A stretch of DNA of 64,000 bases from Agarophyton chilense (GCA_030374765.1 JARGXX010000068.1:806001-870000); one strand, 5' to 3'; counted from the first letter of the stretch, positions 39,845-51,859 are shown. The notes: generated by a model from the letters alone, not told the origin. Numbers and translations are program-made.

Positions 39845-40759
39845 ATGTAGAGCAACGCCCAGTTAGGGGATACTTGAAGATGCAACTCATAGAATGAGGA
39901 TTGAACCCTCCGAGGGTTATGATTATGATCCCCTCTAAGGTGTGCTGAGGTGGCACTGTTTTCTGGTTATATTTCGCCTTTAAGGGAAAATTCGGATGGC
40001 CCATGGTTGGATTGGCCCCGTGATACACGTGGCTTAATTTTGGCACCGATTTTCGGATATTTGTAGAACGTTGGACTCTTGGGCCCTGACAGTTGGATCT
40101 CCACGTGTATGGCCCTGAGCAGGTGTGCACTACTGTAGAGTTTAGTTAGTGGGCCCTACTTAGGGAGATGAGATCTGATAGTCCGAAGCTCAGAGTAAAT
40201 GGTAACCAAGGTTGGTCTTCGATACCTGTGGAGGTTCTTCGTCGCCATCGTTTCGGCCTTACAACCCGGAACGGGCTCTGGTTAGCAACGCCTGCATAGG
40301 GACACGACTCCACTTGGAGAGTGCCCACGTTTGGGTTCCGTGCAACCACCCCCTTGGGACCGCTCAGACGACCTGCGTGCACGATACCCCGTGGGGGTTC
40401 TGCTTACTTGTTGCGTGCTTTTTGTGTTTCCTTTCGAGGACAGGTTTTCGCCCCTGTCTTGGGTTTCTTTGGTTGTTTCGCCCCTTTTCTGGTTCTCGGG
40501 TCCGGTGCCTGTTAGTGCCCGACCCTCGCCCCGTTTTTCCTCTTCGCCGGATTTTCCCCCATTCTTTGGGATACCCATACCCATTCCCGATCCAACGGTT
40601 TCTACCCCTCACCTCCGTCGGTACTGCCGGAATCCCCCGTGGGAGTTACACCCCACACTACGGGTGGAACGGAGGGCTCTGTCTCTGAGTCTGCCTCCCC
40701 CAGGGAGCAAGGCTTCGAACACCTTGAGAGCACTTCCCGTCGCCGGGTTTTGCTCCACA
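39845..40759 (+). repeat. 3' LTR of gypsy family B
   Basis: 915 bp, TGTAGAGCAACGCC...TTGCTCCACA, followed by the target duplication GGTAT at 40760-40764. It differs from the 5' LTR at about ten substitutions and two one-base indels by eye. Confidence 0.95.
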
Positions 40760-40764
40760 GGTAT

Positions 40765-41140
40765 CGAAGACCAACCTTGGTTACCATTTACTCTGAGCTT
40801 CGGACTATCAGATCTCATCTCCCTAAGTAGGGCCCACTAACTAGACTCTACAGTAGTGCAAACCTGCTCAGGGCCATACACGTGGAGATCCAACTGTCAG
40901 GGCCCAAGAGTCCAACGTTCTACAAATATCCGAAAATCGGTGCCAAAATTAAGCCACGTGTATCACGGGGCCAATCCAACCATGGGCCATCCGAATTTTC
41001 CCTTATAGGCGAAATATAACCAGAAAACAGTGCCACCTCAGCACACCTTAGAGGGGATCATAATCATAACCCTCGGAGGGTTCAATCCTCATTCTATGAG
41101 TTGCATCTTCAAGTATCCCCTAACTGGGCGTTGCTCTACA
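40765..41140 (-). repeat. Outer solo LTR of gypsy family B, second part (5' portion)
   Basis: 376 bp continuing the LTR interrupted at 28956, as the reverse complement of the LTR start, ending GTTGCTCTACA. ATTAC follows at 41141-41145 and matches 28413-28417. Confidence 0.93.
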
Positions 41141-41145
41141 ATTAC

Positions 41146-42024
41146 TAGTAATCAATTCTTAGTTATGAAAGCTTTTCGAGCGTTTTTGGATGGTTATGCG
41201 GTGCCGGCTGTTGGGACAGTCGGTATTGAGATGGTATATATAGACGTAGATGTTGAACTTCAAGAGGTATTGTCAAGGTAGGCAAGGTAGTCGTAAAACA
41301 AAAGTTTTGAACGTCGTTTTTCTGTGTGTTGATTCCGTGCTTTGGTTTTATTTGGGATGGGTGGGTCTTTACACTGAAATACCAAATAGGGTTTTCGTAA
41401 TAAAAGGACTCCAAATATAGAAAATGTCGATCTTTAAAGCAGGAAGGGACGGTTGAACGTCCGTTCGGGTTGCCACAAAGGCATATCCTTTGTACTAAAA
41501 AGTGTTTGGCTTTCAATCTATCTTTCACGCTTAATATGTATTGCTTTTTGTAGTAGCATTGTTATTTATTATTCAACGAAGCGCTGATATAAATTAATTT
41601 CGATTCTTATGAGAAGCTGTTCGGTTAAATTAATTCTACAGCAATCCCTAGTTGCGCTAGTCCAAAGATGTAGCATAACAAAGATTTGGCTTTACTGAAA
41701 TTTAGTCCCAATTCATACAATGTTGCATCGCGACAGCTAGTTACCAGCTTCGGCATATGCCACCATAGTCCTTTATAGATATCAAATGATTTTTCAGGTT
41801 TCTGTAGAGTATTTTACTCCCAATAATCACGGATCTGGAATGCTAGTGTACCGCAGTCATTGTGAAATTTGATATCTGGATTTTACGTGAAGAGTTTGAA
41901 AACACTAATTTGAGGAAGGGATCTCATTGGAGGTCCAGAGGCAGTTTGCTTGGTTTGTGTAAATATTCTGGCTAAATTTGGCATCATGCGGCTAATTTCA
42001 CAGGCATATTTCTTTCGGATGATC
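41146..42024. other. Unassigned spacer between the LTR block and the Tc1 element
   Basis: About 880 bp, AT-rich, no gene or repeat recognised. A 121-codon minus frame (41163-41528) has no family resemblance. Confidence 0.4.
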
Positions 42025-42026
42025 TA

Positions 42027-43326
42027 CAGTGCGTTTCAAAAACATATCCCTTTACAAAAACTGCGCCAAAAAGGCATTTCACGTGCTGTAGAGCACATTT
42101 CACAACAAATAAAAACCACTAAGTCAATAACACTGTTTCAAAAGTATATCCTTTATACAATCATTCGCTCAATTATGGCTCGTGGCGCACCTCTGACACG
42201 CTCTGAACAGCTCGAAATCATGGAATTAGTAGGTCAGGGTATGATTCCAGCAGATATAGCCCGAAAACTCAAGCGCAGCCCAAAAACAATCAGCAACTTC
42301 ATCAAAAACCCCGCTACATACGGAACAAAGCGTTCAACCGGCCGTCCTACGGCACTATCCCCGGCCGATAAGCGCGGAATTAAGCGAGAACTATGTCGCA
42401 ACACTTCATCTTGCGGGAAAATTGTCAAAAACCTAAATTTGCCTCTATCAAGATCTACAATATGGCGTGTAGTCAACCGTCAAAATTTGTTCAAGTACAC
42501 AAAAATGAGGAAAACTTTTTTTTTAAAAGATAATCACAAGAAAAGTCGAGTTGAATTGTGTGCTCAAAAGGCTTATTGGAAAACTGAATGGAATAATGTT
42601 ATCTTTTCCGACGAAAAAAAGTTTAACCTTGATGGTCCAGATTGCTATATATTTTATTGGCATGATCTACGAAAAGAAAAGAAGGAATTTGTGACTAGGC
42701 ATTCAGGAGGCGCATCAGTAATGGTTTGGGCTGGAATCTCTACGAAAGGAGCAACTGATATGGCTTTTGTTGAAACTACAATGAACTCTGGGAAGTATGC
42801 TGAGGTTCTAGAAAACTATCTTTTACCTTTTTCATACTGTATGCACGGAGAAGAATTCATTTTTCAGCAAGATAATGCACCTGTGCATAAGTCCAATTCT
42901 ATGAAACAGTGGTTCAATAGTCTAAATATGTCGGTTAGGGAATGGCCTGCGCGCTCTCCTGACCTAAACCCTATCGAAAACATTTGGGGAATGTTGGCCC
43001 GAATGGTTTATGGGCAAGGAAGGCAATTTGATACAGTTTTTGATCTGAAAAATTGTATCAAAAATTGCTGGGAAAAGATTGACTGTAATGCTATCAATCC
43101 TTTTATAGAATCAATGCCAAAGCGTTGTATAAGTGTTATACAGGCTAGAGGAGCAAAAATAAACTACTGAACTCGCGTTAGAATAAAAAGGATGCAATAA
43201 AGGTTATGATTTTGAAACAGTTTTTTTACTTGAAAAATTTTTCACACTGATTTTGTTAGTTTTACTGTAGCCAGAACGTCGATTTTTGGAAAATTTGCGC
43301 GAGGGATATGATTTTGAAACAGACTT
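42027..43326 (+). mobile_element. Tc1/mariner-type DNA transposon, complete
   Basis: 1300 bp flanked by TA (42025-42026 and 43327-43328). The outer terminal repeats are imperfect: left CAGTGCGTTTCAAAAACATA, right end (reverse complement) AAGTCTGTTTCAAAATCATA, both followed by TCCCT. A second, inner pair lies about 100 bp inward: ACTGTTTCAAAAGTATATCC at 42132-42151 and the inverse of GGTTATGATTTTGAAACAGT near 43203-43222. Two transposase-binding repeats per end is the IR/DR layout known from Sleeping Beauty-type Tc1 elements. The transposase frame is uninterrupted, so the copy is probably young. Confidence 0.9.
42175..43170 (+). CDS. Tc1-like transposase (DD34E)
   Basis: 331 codons from the ATG at 42175; a typical Tc1 transposase has about 340. 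The N-terminal helix-turn-helix ('IMELVGQGMIPADIARKLKR') is followed by 'SPKTISNFIKN' and a GRPT motif, the AT-hook-like link in this family, then a second helix-turn-helix ('SRSTIWRVVNRQN'). The catalytic triad is Asp146 ('FSDEKKF'), Asp233 ('QQDNAPVH') and Glu268 ('SPDLNPIENIW'), 34 residues apart for the last pair. It cuts and pastes DNA at TA. The frame is open upstream of this ATG into the left terminal repeat, but the family resemblance starts here. A possible polyadenylation signal AATAAA lies at about 43181. Confidence 0.93.
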   Translation: MARGAPLTRSEQLEIMELVGQGMIPADIARKLKRSPKTISNFIKNPATYGTKRSTGRPTALSPADKRGIKRELCRNTSSCGKIVKNLNLPLSRSTIWRVVNRQNLFKYTKMRKTFFLKDNHKKSRVELCAQKAYWKTEWNNVIFSDEKKFNLDGPDCYIFYWHDLRKEKKEFVTRHSGGASVMVWAGISTKGATDMAFVETTMNSGKYAEVLENYLLPFSYCMHGEEFIFQQDNAPVHKSNSMKQWFNSLNMSVREWPARSPDLNPIENIWGMLARMVYGQGRQFDTVFDLKNCIKNCWEKIDCNAINPFIESMPKRCISVIQARGAKINY

Positions 43327-43328
43327 TA

Positions 43329-45802
43329 CTTTACGCGGCTAAAATTATATTTGTTCGGTTATATGGTACCTGTGGTGTAAACTCAAGAATGAGAATCACC
43401 TATCTAGATGTGCGATATCTCTGATCTTTTAAAAGTTGATAGCGCAATCTTAAACCATTCCTAACACACGACTTTGAATATAAAACTGTAGAGGAACTTT
43501 TTCCTATAACGGAGACGCACAATGGACTCATTATTCGAGTTTATCTGTAAAGGTGACGAGGAATAAATTATAAATGAACTCCAGATTCTGGGTTATTTTT
43601 AGAGAAATAGTTTTGGATGCCTTACAAATGACATTGTTAATTGGACTTCTAGATAGTTGGTACACGATAAATTGCTGGACATTTTTAGTGGAATGTTGGT
43701 AGTATCACCTGCGGAAGGTTCGCCGAGAGACTCTCAAGGTAGATCGGCTATGTGTCTGGCACCCATAGACTATGCAAGTTATTAGTAATTAATTCAGTAG
43801 AATCTACTTAGATCAGTTCAACCTCGAGATTCTCATCAGTAAATATATTTAACTGAGTTACGTTTTCTTCCTACAGTTTCGGGCCATGTTTATTACAGCC
43901 TGCAATGATTTAAAACTCTATTAGAAGGGTAGCCATGATTCGTCTCTGTGAATTAACTACTTAGGAATATTCAGGAAATTCTCCGTGTTCTTATCTTTTG
44001 TACAGGTGGTTCTGGGTAGTCACAGGACTGCATACAGTTACTGGCTCTGTACACGAATAGTTTTCCGACGTTGTTTGTGTTGCCATGCCTTGAGGTTAAA
44101 GGACTACAAAGATGTTTGGATCTTTCTCTTAAAAAATAAATCAGCAAGCGGAGCCTCTCCAGCTGAACAAAACTATATGATAGTGTAAATCAAAGTCTTA
44201 AATTCATGAAATGTGCTTAGACTATAGAAAAAGCAGTAGAAACCACCAAATATGTATAGCGTATCCTCTGGAGAAGTCTCGATTTCACTGGAGTGGTGAT
44301 GGAAACGGCAAGATGTCGGAAGCTCGGTATCACGAAAGCAGCAGAACAACCGCCAACAAACAAAGGAACAAAAACCTCCAGGGTAGGATGTAGAAAATAA
44401 ATAGAGCAAGACGAAAATTGGAAAAGAATCTCAATACTGACGAAAGGGTGGTAGAGAGGTGGAAAGCTGCGCCGACTACGCTCTGGAAGGTGTGAGTAGT
44501 ACCGAAGGCGAACAATTAAAAACCCAAGAACTCTTGGCTGGAAAGTTTACTCTGTGCCTCGGCAAAGTGGCCGAGGCACCATTCAGTATTGTATACTGAG
44601 GTAAATCTCCGTATATACGTGTAAAACATTAGGGAAACTATTTAAACAATCCAGTAGCGTCGGGATTTACTTTTGAACTAACTGTGCTACATTTATTTCA
44701 ATCACCTCCATCTGACAGGGCCGCAGCGCTAGCGTAGGCGTACAGCGCATACCCAGGCCGACTTAATGCGCAATGATAGTCCATCTAAGGCACTATTTGT
44801 CATAACTCACACATCTGCGAGAAATACAAGTCTTAGGAAACCATCTCCTACGGGTTTGCACTTCACTAATGATATTCATCTTTTTTCCTACGGAACTATC
44901 CTTGCTTGTGTCACGAAATCATGGATCGCGCTTCGTGTTGTCGTGCTGGGAATTTCCCCGATGAAGGATTTCTTTGTTATCCTCATTTTCTTACCATCCC
45001 TCTGGTTCTCTGTGTTGTCCTTTCCCCGTAACGAACGCCATCCCTTTATTTACGCTATCTCTTCTATTGTAGGAAGTCACCGTATCCAGTCTGAAATCTG
45101 GCTTGCGCTCACGATTCCGCACGAACAAAGGGCCCTGCCGCTGAGTTAACTTTCTTAGGGAGCGGGACTCGGACATTTTGCAGATATAAACCCTCGCTGC
45201 TTTTACTTTACCTTTCGGTCTCCTGATTTAGAATTGGATTCAAATCAAACTTCTCCGAAGCAGCATTGGATTTGAATCCCCTGGATTGCCTCCTCAGGAA
45301 GGTCTCTATCCTTTCTTCGATTCCCAGTTTCATGTCTTACTTATTAATATTTGAATTCTCCAGTATCAGGTGGAAAACTAAATTATGCCAACCCCCACTC
45401 AGCTTCCTTACGCTCGCTCCAATAAACCGGATGTTACCAGCTATTTGCCCTGTCTCGTTCATGTGCCGAAGCCCCAAAGGTGGAAACTCGGGAGGAAGAT
45501 CCCGGAAACCAGAATGCACGCTCGATAGGGATTTGTACATCACAAACTACTTTTGCGACCGTAAAGGGTTATTCCTTGAACAATGGTTACTCTTTCCAGC
45601 TGAGGTACGTTTTGAATACCTACCGAACTCTGCAAACTTTTGAGTCCTGCGCTGTAAATCTCTACGAGGTGTCCAAAGAAGAAATGTCTTCAAGATACAC
45701 TTCCCACAGTTGACTGAAGCTAACCTCTTGCGGGAAATTAGTGCAGTCGTGCGGTGTAGTACGGTTGCTCTTACCTTTCCAACCCCGTTTCATCGACCTC
45801 CG
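43329..45802. other. Gene-free stretch between the Tc1 element and gypsy family A copy 2
   Basis: About 2.5 kb. Short frames (44766-45149 plus, 45266-45643 plus) show no family resemblance. No RNA gene or paired repeat was seen. Confidence 0.4.
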
Positions 45803-46248
45803 TGTAACGGAATGACTGGTATGTCAGCGTCCTGGTCTCGACCGGAGGTAGCGTGGTAGAGCAGGTCCTAAGGTTCACATCCTTGACGGCAGCACTTCCA
45901 GAGTACTTTGTGCAATGGGCTGGCGTTTACTGCGTAGTCCTACAGGTCGTAGCTACGGAAACGATGGCTTGAAAACCAATTGGTGGAACTAATATACCAA
46001 AGGGGGTTATTTGGTATCCTAACGGTGCCTACCTTACTCTAAGGGAGAAGCGTCACTCGTGCCAAGTAAATAGCAATGGCGAGGCACTGAGATCCCCCTT
46101 GCACTGTGATGCTAATCTATTACACTAATTAAAATAAACTAATTATCTAACTTAGTCCAGCTGAGGTCGGCCAGTCCATGTGGCGTCTGTAAGATACCTC
46201 AGGCCCCGGCGGCTTACAGAACTCGACCTTCATCGTTGCTCCTTCACA
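45803..46248 (-). repeat. 3' LTR of gypsy family A copy 2
   Basis: 446 bp, TGTAACGGAATGAC...CTCCTTCACA on the plus strand. The tRNA-like boxes lie near 45847-45882. Confidence 0.88.
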
Positions 46249-46742
46249 TATCTCCCTTTTTAGGATTCGACCGTCACAGCGAAGTTCAAATTGCCTCAAA
46301 CCTTCCTGGGGGTCTGGCTCTAATTGGACCTATGGGTGAACCTCCAATCTTGCCTTCGGGGTCGGAACGTCGTGATCTTCAGCGTCCTAATGGTTCGGAC
46401 AAGAGCGGTTCCGGGCCCGACATGTCAGCGTCATATGACCAATGCGGGGGTTAGTTGCTCTCGTTATCAGTGGGCGCGACAGGGCGTCGCATCGCCAACA
46501 TCTTCGGGGGTACCAGTGCGTATGAGCTGACCCTTGGCGCCAGGTTGGCAATTAATTCACCTAAGGTACTGTACGCGCACCGGGGGGGGGAGGGGTTCCT
46601 TGCCGCCTTTCCTATTCTTTGCTATTCCTTCAGCGACCCTACTTGTGTCGTCCGCCGTTAACCACGCTGCATTTTTCTTCCATTTTGGGTCACGTCGGTC
46701 ATCCTGACCGATTCGGTTTCGTCTTCCCTCGTTCTTATTGCG

Positions 46743-47391
46743 GTGTTCCCCTATTGGTCGCGCGCGATGCCGCACTCGCCTTGTAAGCCCGTCGGGTACG
46801 CCATTTTCCCTCCTGACTCTGTCGCTTCCGTCGGTTTCCCTATCCAACTCCCGGCTGACCAGCCTGGGGGCAGCGGCGCCATGGCTTCGAACAAGCAAGC
46901 GGAGAGCTCCTCGGGATACCAAGTGGCTTATGAGCGGCCCGGGGACCGTTATGACCATACCATCAGACGAAACCCGCGGGCAGTGCGTTATGTCATTCCG
47001 CCGTACCGTTGGTATTACTGCCTCGATGGAAATTGCGACAGTTCTGAGGGAATCTTGCTCCTGGGCGCGTCGCTCGGCGCGCTACGCCGCGGTCGTCCAG
47101 CAAGGTCAGGATCTGAGAACCGGCATGGTCGATATTCTGCAGCAGAATGCCCAGGTGATGTCCCAGAGGGTTACCGCCCACTTGGATGCCCGGTATGGTC
47201 TAAATTTGAGCAACCGGGAGGCTTCCGATGGTGACAAGAGTTCCTCAGCTGAACCTCCGCCGAAGAAGCGTGCTCGGCTCGCTGAGGCCGGTCTTAGTGG
47301 TACAGTAGGCTCCTCGGGTGACCCTAGTCCCGGTTTCGCTCCTGCTGGTTCCAATGAGGACGACGGAGTTACTCCTGCGCCATCCGAATGA
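46743..47391 (+). pseudogene. Antisense frame between 3' LTR and pol of gypsy family A copy 2
   Basis: Plus-strand (antisense to pol) open region in the same slot as the antisense ORFs of families B and C, but shorter. An ATG at 46881 starts 'MASNKQAESSSGYQVAYERP' and is followed by aromatic-rich sequence ('YVIPPYRWYYCLDG'). The C-terminal part, in another frame, has a helical block ('DILQQNAQVMSQRVTAHLDA') and a basic cluster 'PPPKKRARL', which looks like a nuclear localisation signal. I could not align it convincingly to the other antisense ORFs. It appears broken, about once. It could be a decayed or unrelated accessory gene. Confidence 0.45.
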
Positions 47392-47564
47392 GTCCTATTG
47401 GTGTTCGGAGCGCTTCTACGAACCTTGAGGTCATAGAAAGAGCTGTTAGGCCTCTGCTATTTAGTCAAATAAAGTAATGCTTGTGCTTTCCCAAGGTCAT
47501 TCCTGTATCTCCAACGTGCGTGTCCCGGGGCGGCGTCCAACCTTGAGAGCGTCTCAGGTCTTCC

Positions 47565-48119
47565 TCATGTGTCGCCTGAAAACTGGGTTTGCTCCCTGAT
47601 GCGGGCGCTCCGTTGAAACTGTCGTGCTCTGGCAAACCGTCGTGTCCGGAGGCGTTTCGAGAGGCGTTTTGGTATTTTTCGGGCCAATCGTTGCCCCCTC
47701 CTGAAAGATGCGCTCCGTACTGCCGATATGCGCCAATAGCGGGCGATAAAATTAGCCGGAACTGTTTGAGGCTCTTGCCAAGTGTCTTTCTCAGGTGTGT
47801 AGCCGAACCAACGGACGCGATATATAATACTTCCATCTTCTCCCATACCGGCGGAGATGGTGCGCTCAATCACATATTCCGGTTGGTGTTCATCCTCCGG
47901 AAGGAGAGTGTGTTCCAGAGGGGCGAATCCATTGGAGTCGGTTGGAAGAGATGGGTCATCGTCATTGGCATCGACGATCGGGTCCATGTGGCTATTCGGG
48001 TCCGCGGGAACTGCCTTAGGGCGTATGGGGACGTGAGCGTCGACCTGAGACCGTAGTGGTTTCGTTGGAACAGGGGAATGGGACTTTGGTGATTCCGACG
48101 AGTTGGGAGCTCGTGTCAT
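47565..48119 (-). pseudogene. Chromodomain end of integrase, gypsy family A copy 2
   Basis: The chromodomain is recognised from 'EYVIERTISAGMGEDGSI' and 'YRVRWFGYTPEKDTWQEP', preceded by an acidic Pro-rich linker. In this family it follows integrase closely, unlike families B and C. Confidence 0.8.
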
Positions 48120-48194
48120 CCGATCAATCGATACGTTGTTTTGTACACCGTCAACTAGTATCTTAGTTGTATGATGATTGGCCTCAAGGACTTC

Positions 48195-49506
48195 TTATGG
48201 TCCCGTAGAGAGGGGTAGTAGCTTCCGCGTAGTGTCTTCGAGTTCTTCACTGTCCTTCGGTGACCGGTCCAGGTTAACAAGCTCTCCGTTCCGAAAAGTC
48301 GGTTTGTTCCAAACGGCCTTGTCGAAATTGAACCTGTAATGCCGTTGGGCTTTGGTCAGTTTAGTTCTAACCGATTGGATAATGCGGTCGATGCGTCGGT
48401 GCGAGTAGCGCTTGGCCTGGGTAGGAATTATCCCTTTGGTTATGTCCTGGGGTATGATGGACTCCTGAAGGTCAACAGCTATCGGCGGCAGGTCTCTTGT
48501 TACCGTTAAGTCGAAAGTCCATGTCCCCGTGGAAGCGTGCACCTGCGTGTTGTAGGCGTGAACCAGTGGCTCAACGTAGTCGCCCTAGTTCAATTGGTGC
48601 TCCGATACGTAGTGGGCCAATCGGTCCAGAAGAGTGCGGTTGCAGCGTTCGGTTTCGCCATTGGTTTGCGGGTGGTACGACGTGGTGGTCACATGCTTGA
48701 TACCTAAGGTAGCACAACTTGTGAGAAGAATTTGGATACAAACTGGATGCAGTTTTCCGAAAGGAGATAGAGGCGCATGCAATATAGATATACCCAGTGG
48801 GACAAGAAGGCCGTGGTTAAATCCGTGGCTGTTGTCTTCCCTAGGGGTAGGGCTCGGGTGAGTTTGGTAAACCTATCAGTTTTAACCAAAACAAACCGTT
48901 TCCCATGGGAAAACTTAGGCAAAGGCCCAAGTATATCCATTGCGAAAATTCCATTGGACCTGCGGCGGGGAAGAGCTTCAGTTTGGCCTGATGGTTGGCG
49001 CGAGACCCTCGGATCTGTGCGCACGATGCACAGTTCCGTGCGGTTTGCCATAGGTCTTGCGCCATTAGTGGCCAGTACAAGAACTTCCTTAGGGTCTGGT
49101 ACATTCGTCTGCCTCCAGGATGACCAGCCAAGTGGAGGAAATGGGAGAGTTATAGGAATCGCGCCTTTAGCAAAGTTGGTATTACCCGTTGGAGTGCGCC
49201 ATCCAGCGGTGAGCGGCGACATAGTAGTCAAAATCGGTCATAGTCAAATAGGCGTTCCAGGTTTCCTACCAATTGGGCTGTTTCCTTGCAGTATTCGTCT
49301 TCGACCTGTGCTTGTACGAGTTCCTCAATAGTTATAGGGAGGAGCTCTTTTTCCTCCGAGGCTATCGCATTAACCTGAAGTGCTGTCGAATTGAGCGGTA
49401 CCGTCTCCCAGTTCAATACGTACACTTCGTTCTCCTTTCCCTCATCATCATCCGGTTGGACCTTACACAAGTTCATCTGTTTCCGTATAACCTTGAGGTC
49501 CATCAT
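48195..49506 (-). pseudogene. Integrase region, gypsy family A copy 2
   Basis: The His2Cys2 finger region ('HPGGRRMYQTLRKFLYWPL', 'CASCAQIRGS') and core blocks ('LVKTDRFTKLTRALPLGKT', 'TTSYHPQTNGETERCNRTLL') mark a gypsy integrase. It is broken in several places. Confidence 0.8.
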
Positions 49507-51178
49507 CTGTAAAGGGGGTACGAATCAGGTCGTCCAATGGAGTGTCATCAGTTCCGTCGGTAATGATTCGCGACAGGGCATCTGCTGCCTGGTGCTTGAT
49601 TCCTGGCCTACAGGTTATATCGTAGTCATATTCTGACAGCCTGAGGCGCCACCGAGCGAGGCGACTTGATACATCGGTCATATTGAGTAACCAGCGGAAT
49701 GAATCATGGTCTGTCCTAGTGGTAAACCTAGTTTCCTCAAGGTATGGAGGTAGTGTTAATACATACCATACGATGGGTAGACATTCCTTTTCGGTAGTAC
49801 TGTAGTTTTGCTCCGCGCTGGTGAGCGTTCTGCTCCAGTAGCCACTAGGTCGATAGTCCTTCGATGACTCCTGTTCCTGTAGCAGTGCACAACCCACTTG
49901 GACGTCAGAGGCATCTGTGTCCAGGACGAAAGGTCTTTTGGGCTTTGGTAAAGCCAATATGGGTGGGTTCAGCAATTTGTCCTTTAGGGTCTGAAATGCT
50001 TCGTACTGGTCGTCCGTAATGGCTTCGAACTCCGAATGTGTTCTCTTCTTCAGCATCGCGTTGAGAGGGGCCGAGATCCTGGCAAACCCTTGGACGAACC
50101 GTCGGTAAACGTTGCACAAGCCCACGAAGGATCGTAGTTCCGTGTGGGTCCTAGGAGGCTTGGCCTGGCGAATCGCATTTGTGGTCCGTCTGGCCACCTT
50201 TAGCTTTCTTGGGAGGACGACGTGACTGAGATAGTCAACTGAGGCCTGGAAGAAAGCGCATTTGCGGAGTTTCAGTGTTACTCCAGCGTCCTGTAGGATT
50301 GTTAGCACCTTCTTCACGTGGCGAAAATGTTCCTTTACGGCCCGTGAGAAGATTATAACGTCATCCAAATAGACCAAGGAGAACTTTTATTTGACTCTGG
50401 ACAATATGATGTCCATTACCCGTTGGAAGGTTGCTGGCGCATTCTTCAAACCAAAGGGCTTACGAGTAAATCTGAACAGACCTTTATGGGTGGTGAAGGT
50501 TGTCAGCGCTCTTGCATTTTCGGCCAAAGGGATTTGCCAATATCCAAAGTTAGCGTCCAGTTGGGTAAATACGACAGCTTCGCCTAAGGAATCAAGACAG
50601 TCGTCAATGCGTGGTATCGGGTATGAGTCCCTCTTGGTTAGTGCTTTCACCTTCCTGTAGACGACACAGAACCTGACGGAGCCATCTTTCTTCGCCACAA
50701 GGACAAGGGGACTTGCCCATTCGGATTGGCTCGGAGGCGCCGGCTCTATGTCTTGAGGTTTGCGCATCTTGGCCATCTGGTCGGCGACAATTTCTGAAGC
50801 CTTAAGGCCTATACGGTATGAGTGCTGGAACTGTGGACAAGCAGCATCCTGAAGGTCAATGCGGTGTGTAGTGGCTCTGATTTTGCCCAATCTACCCGAC
50901 CACATGGCCTGGTATTCCCTGAGGAGATCAAGAACCTGGGGACTGTAGGTTTTGAATTCTGAGCCGATAGCGACTGTCTCCTCCCAAGAGTCGACGTTCT
51001 CGTCAGGAGTTGGCGTCACAAGGTTATCCATTTGGGCTTCCATAATGGCCGCGGGCGCAGGTAGAGTGATACCAATCACTTTTCCTTTAGGTAACCGTAC
51101 GAGTTTATCTCTGAAGTTGATGATCGTGACGAAAAAGGATCTGTTGGGGTGAATGTCCATTACTCCATTGGATATCAA
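49463..51178 (-). pseudogene. Reverse transcriptase and RNase H region, gypsy family A copy 2
   Basis: Reverse transcriptase blocks 'YRKVKALTKRDSYPIPRIDD', 'FGLKNAPATFQRVMD' and 'VYLDDVIIFSR', then RNase H 'DTDASDVQVGCALLQ' and 'RTDHDSFRWLLNMTD'. The family A copy 1 fragment at 1-600 overlaps the right part. It is a broken fossil. Confidence 0.85.
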
Positions 51179-51364
51179 GGTAATGTGCTTCAGAACCGTT
51201 TTCGGGTGGTTCTGAATCGTTACGGGACCTGAGGACTAGAAATGGCCCGATACAGCGATTTGGGTCATCGGCGATATCGTTATGGCCTTTGATAGGCGAC
51301 ACATATTGGACTTCAGGTTTTCGGAGACAACCGCCTGATTGCAGTTAGCTTCTGGCCCTGGGGT

Positions 51365-51859
51365 TCAACCAGTTATGGAGATGGAAGGTGCGCTATAAAA
51401 CGCAACTTTCCTAAGGCCTGGATAAATGGCCTCAATGTATCGATCGATAAAGGGGGTCCCTAGGATTGCTTCAGCGCCCAAGTTAGGACATACAAGGAAC
51501 CACGTGCGGATTTTGAATTGTCCTACCTGGAGGTAAAGTGGTATAACCCCTTTAATGTCCATTGGTCTACGTGATGCATCAGTAATCCTTGGGGTCTTCC
51601 TTGCCTGAACGAAATCTTGCCGACCCAGTGGGAGCAGCTTAGGATGGACCAAGTTGGGACCAACGCCTGTGTCCAATACAGCTGTGGTCACTCGGGAGTT
51701 ATTGGAACTAAATCCTACGGTTACTCGAACTGAATTGTTCTCTTTCCTGAGGATGCAGACGGGGTCGTTACTATGTTCCAATTGTGGTTCATCCCGAGTG
51801 GTCCATTGTGGGTGGTTTGTATTTGGAGATGAGGAGCTCTTTGTCTCAGGACCGTCCAA
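51365..51859 (-). pseudogene. Protease region, gypsy family A copy 2
   Basis: Aspartic protease signature 'VLDTGVGPNLVHPKLLPLG' and the downstream 'ILGTPFIDRYIEAIYPGL'. It lies between gag and reverse transcriptase as expected. Confidence 0.8.

Larger units (their letters stand above)
28957..40759 (+). mobile_element. Ty3/gypsy chromovirus, family B, nearly whole
   Basis: 11.8-kb plus-strand element bounded by the 5-bp duplication GGTAT (28952-28956 and 40760-40764). Order: 5' LTR 28957-29870, primer site 29873-29890, gag 30098-32128, pol 32131-36672, tandem repeat about 36787-36936, chromodomain frame 37271-37510, a long antisense frame 37910-39637, polypurine tract 39832-39844, 3' LTR 39845-40759. 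The LTRs differ at roughly a dozen positions over about 914 bp by eye (near 1.3 %), so the insertion is recent compared with the other LTR elements here. It looks nearly whole, with about one break in gag. It inserted into an older LTR of its own family in the opposite orientation. Confidence 0.95.

Noticed and set aside
44766-45149. 127-codon plus frame as a host gene
   Set aside because: No family resemblance, weak composition, isolated in a decayed flank.
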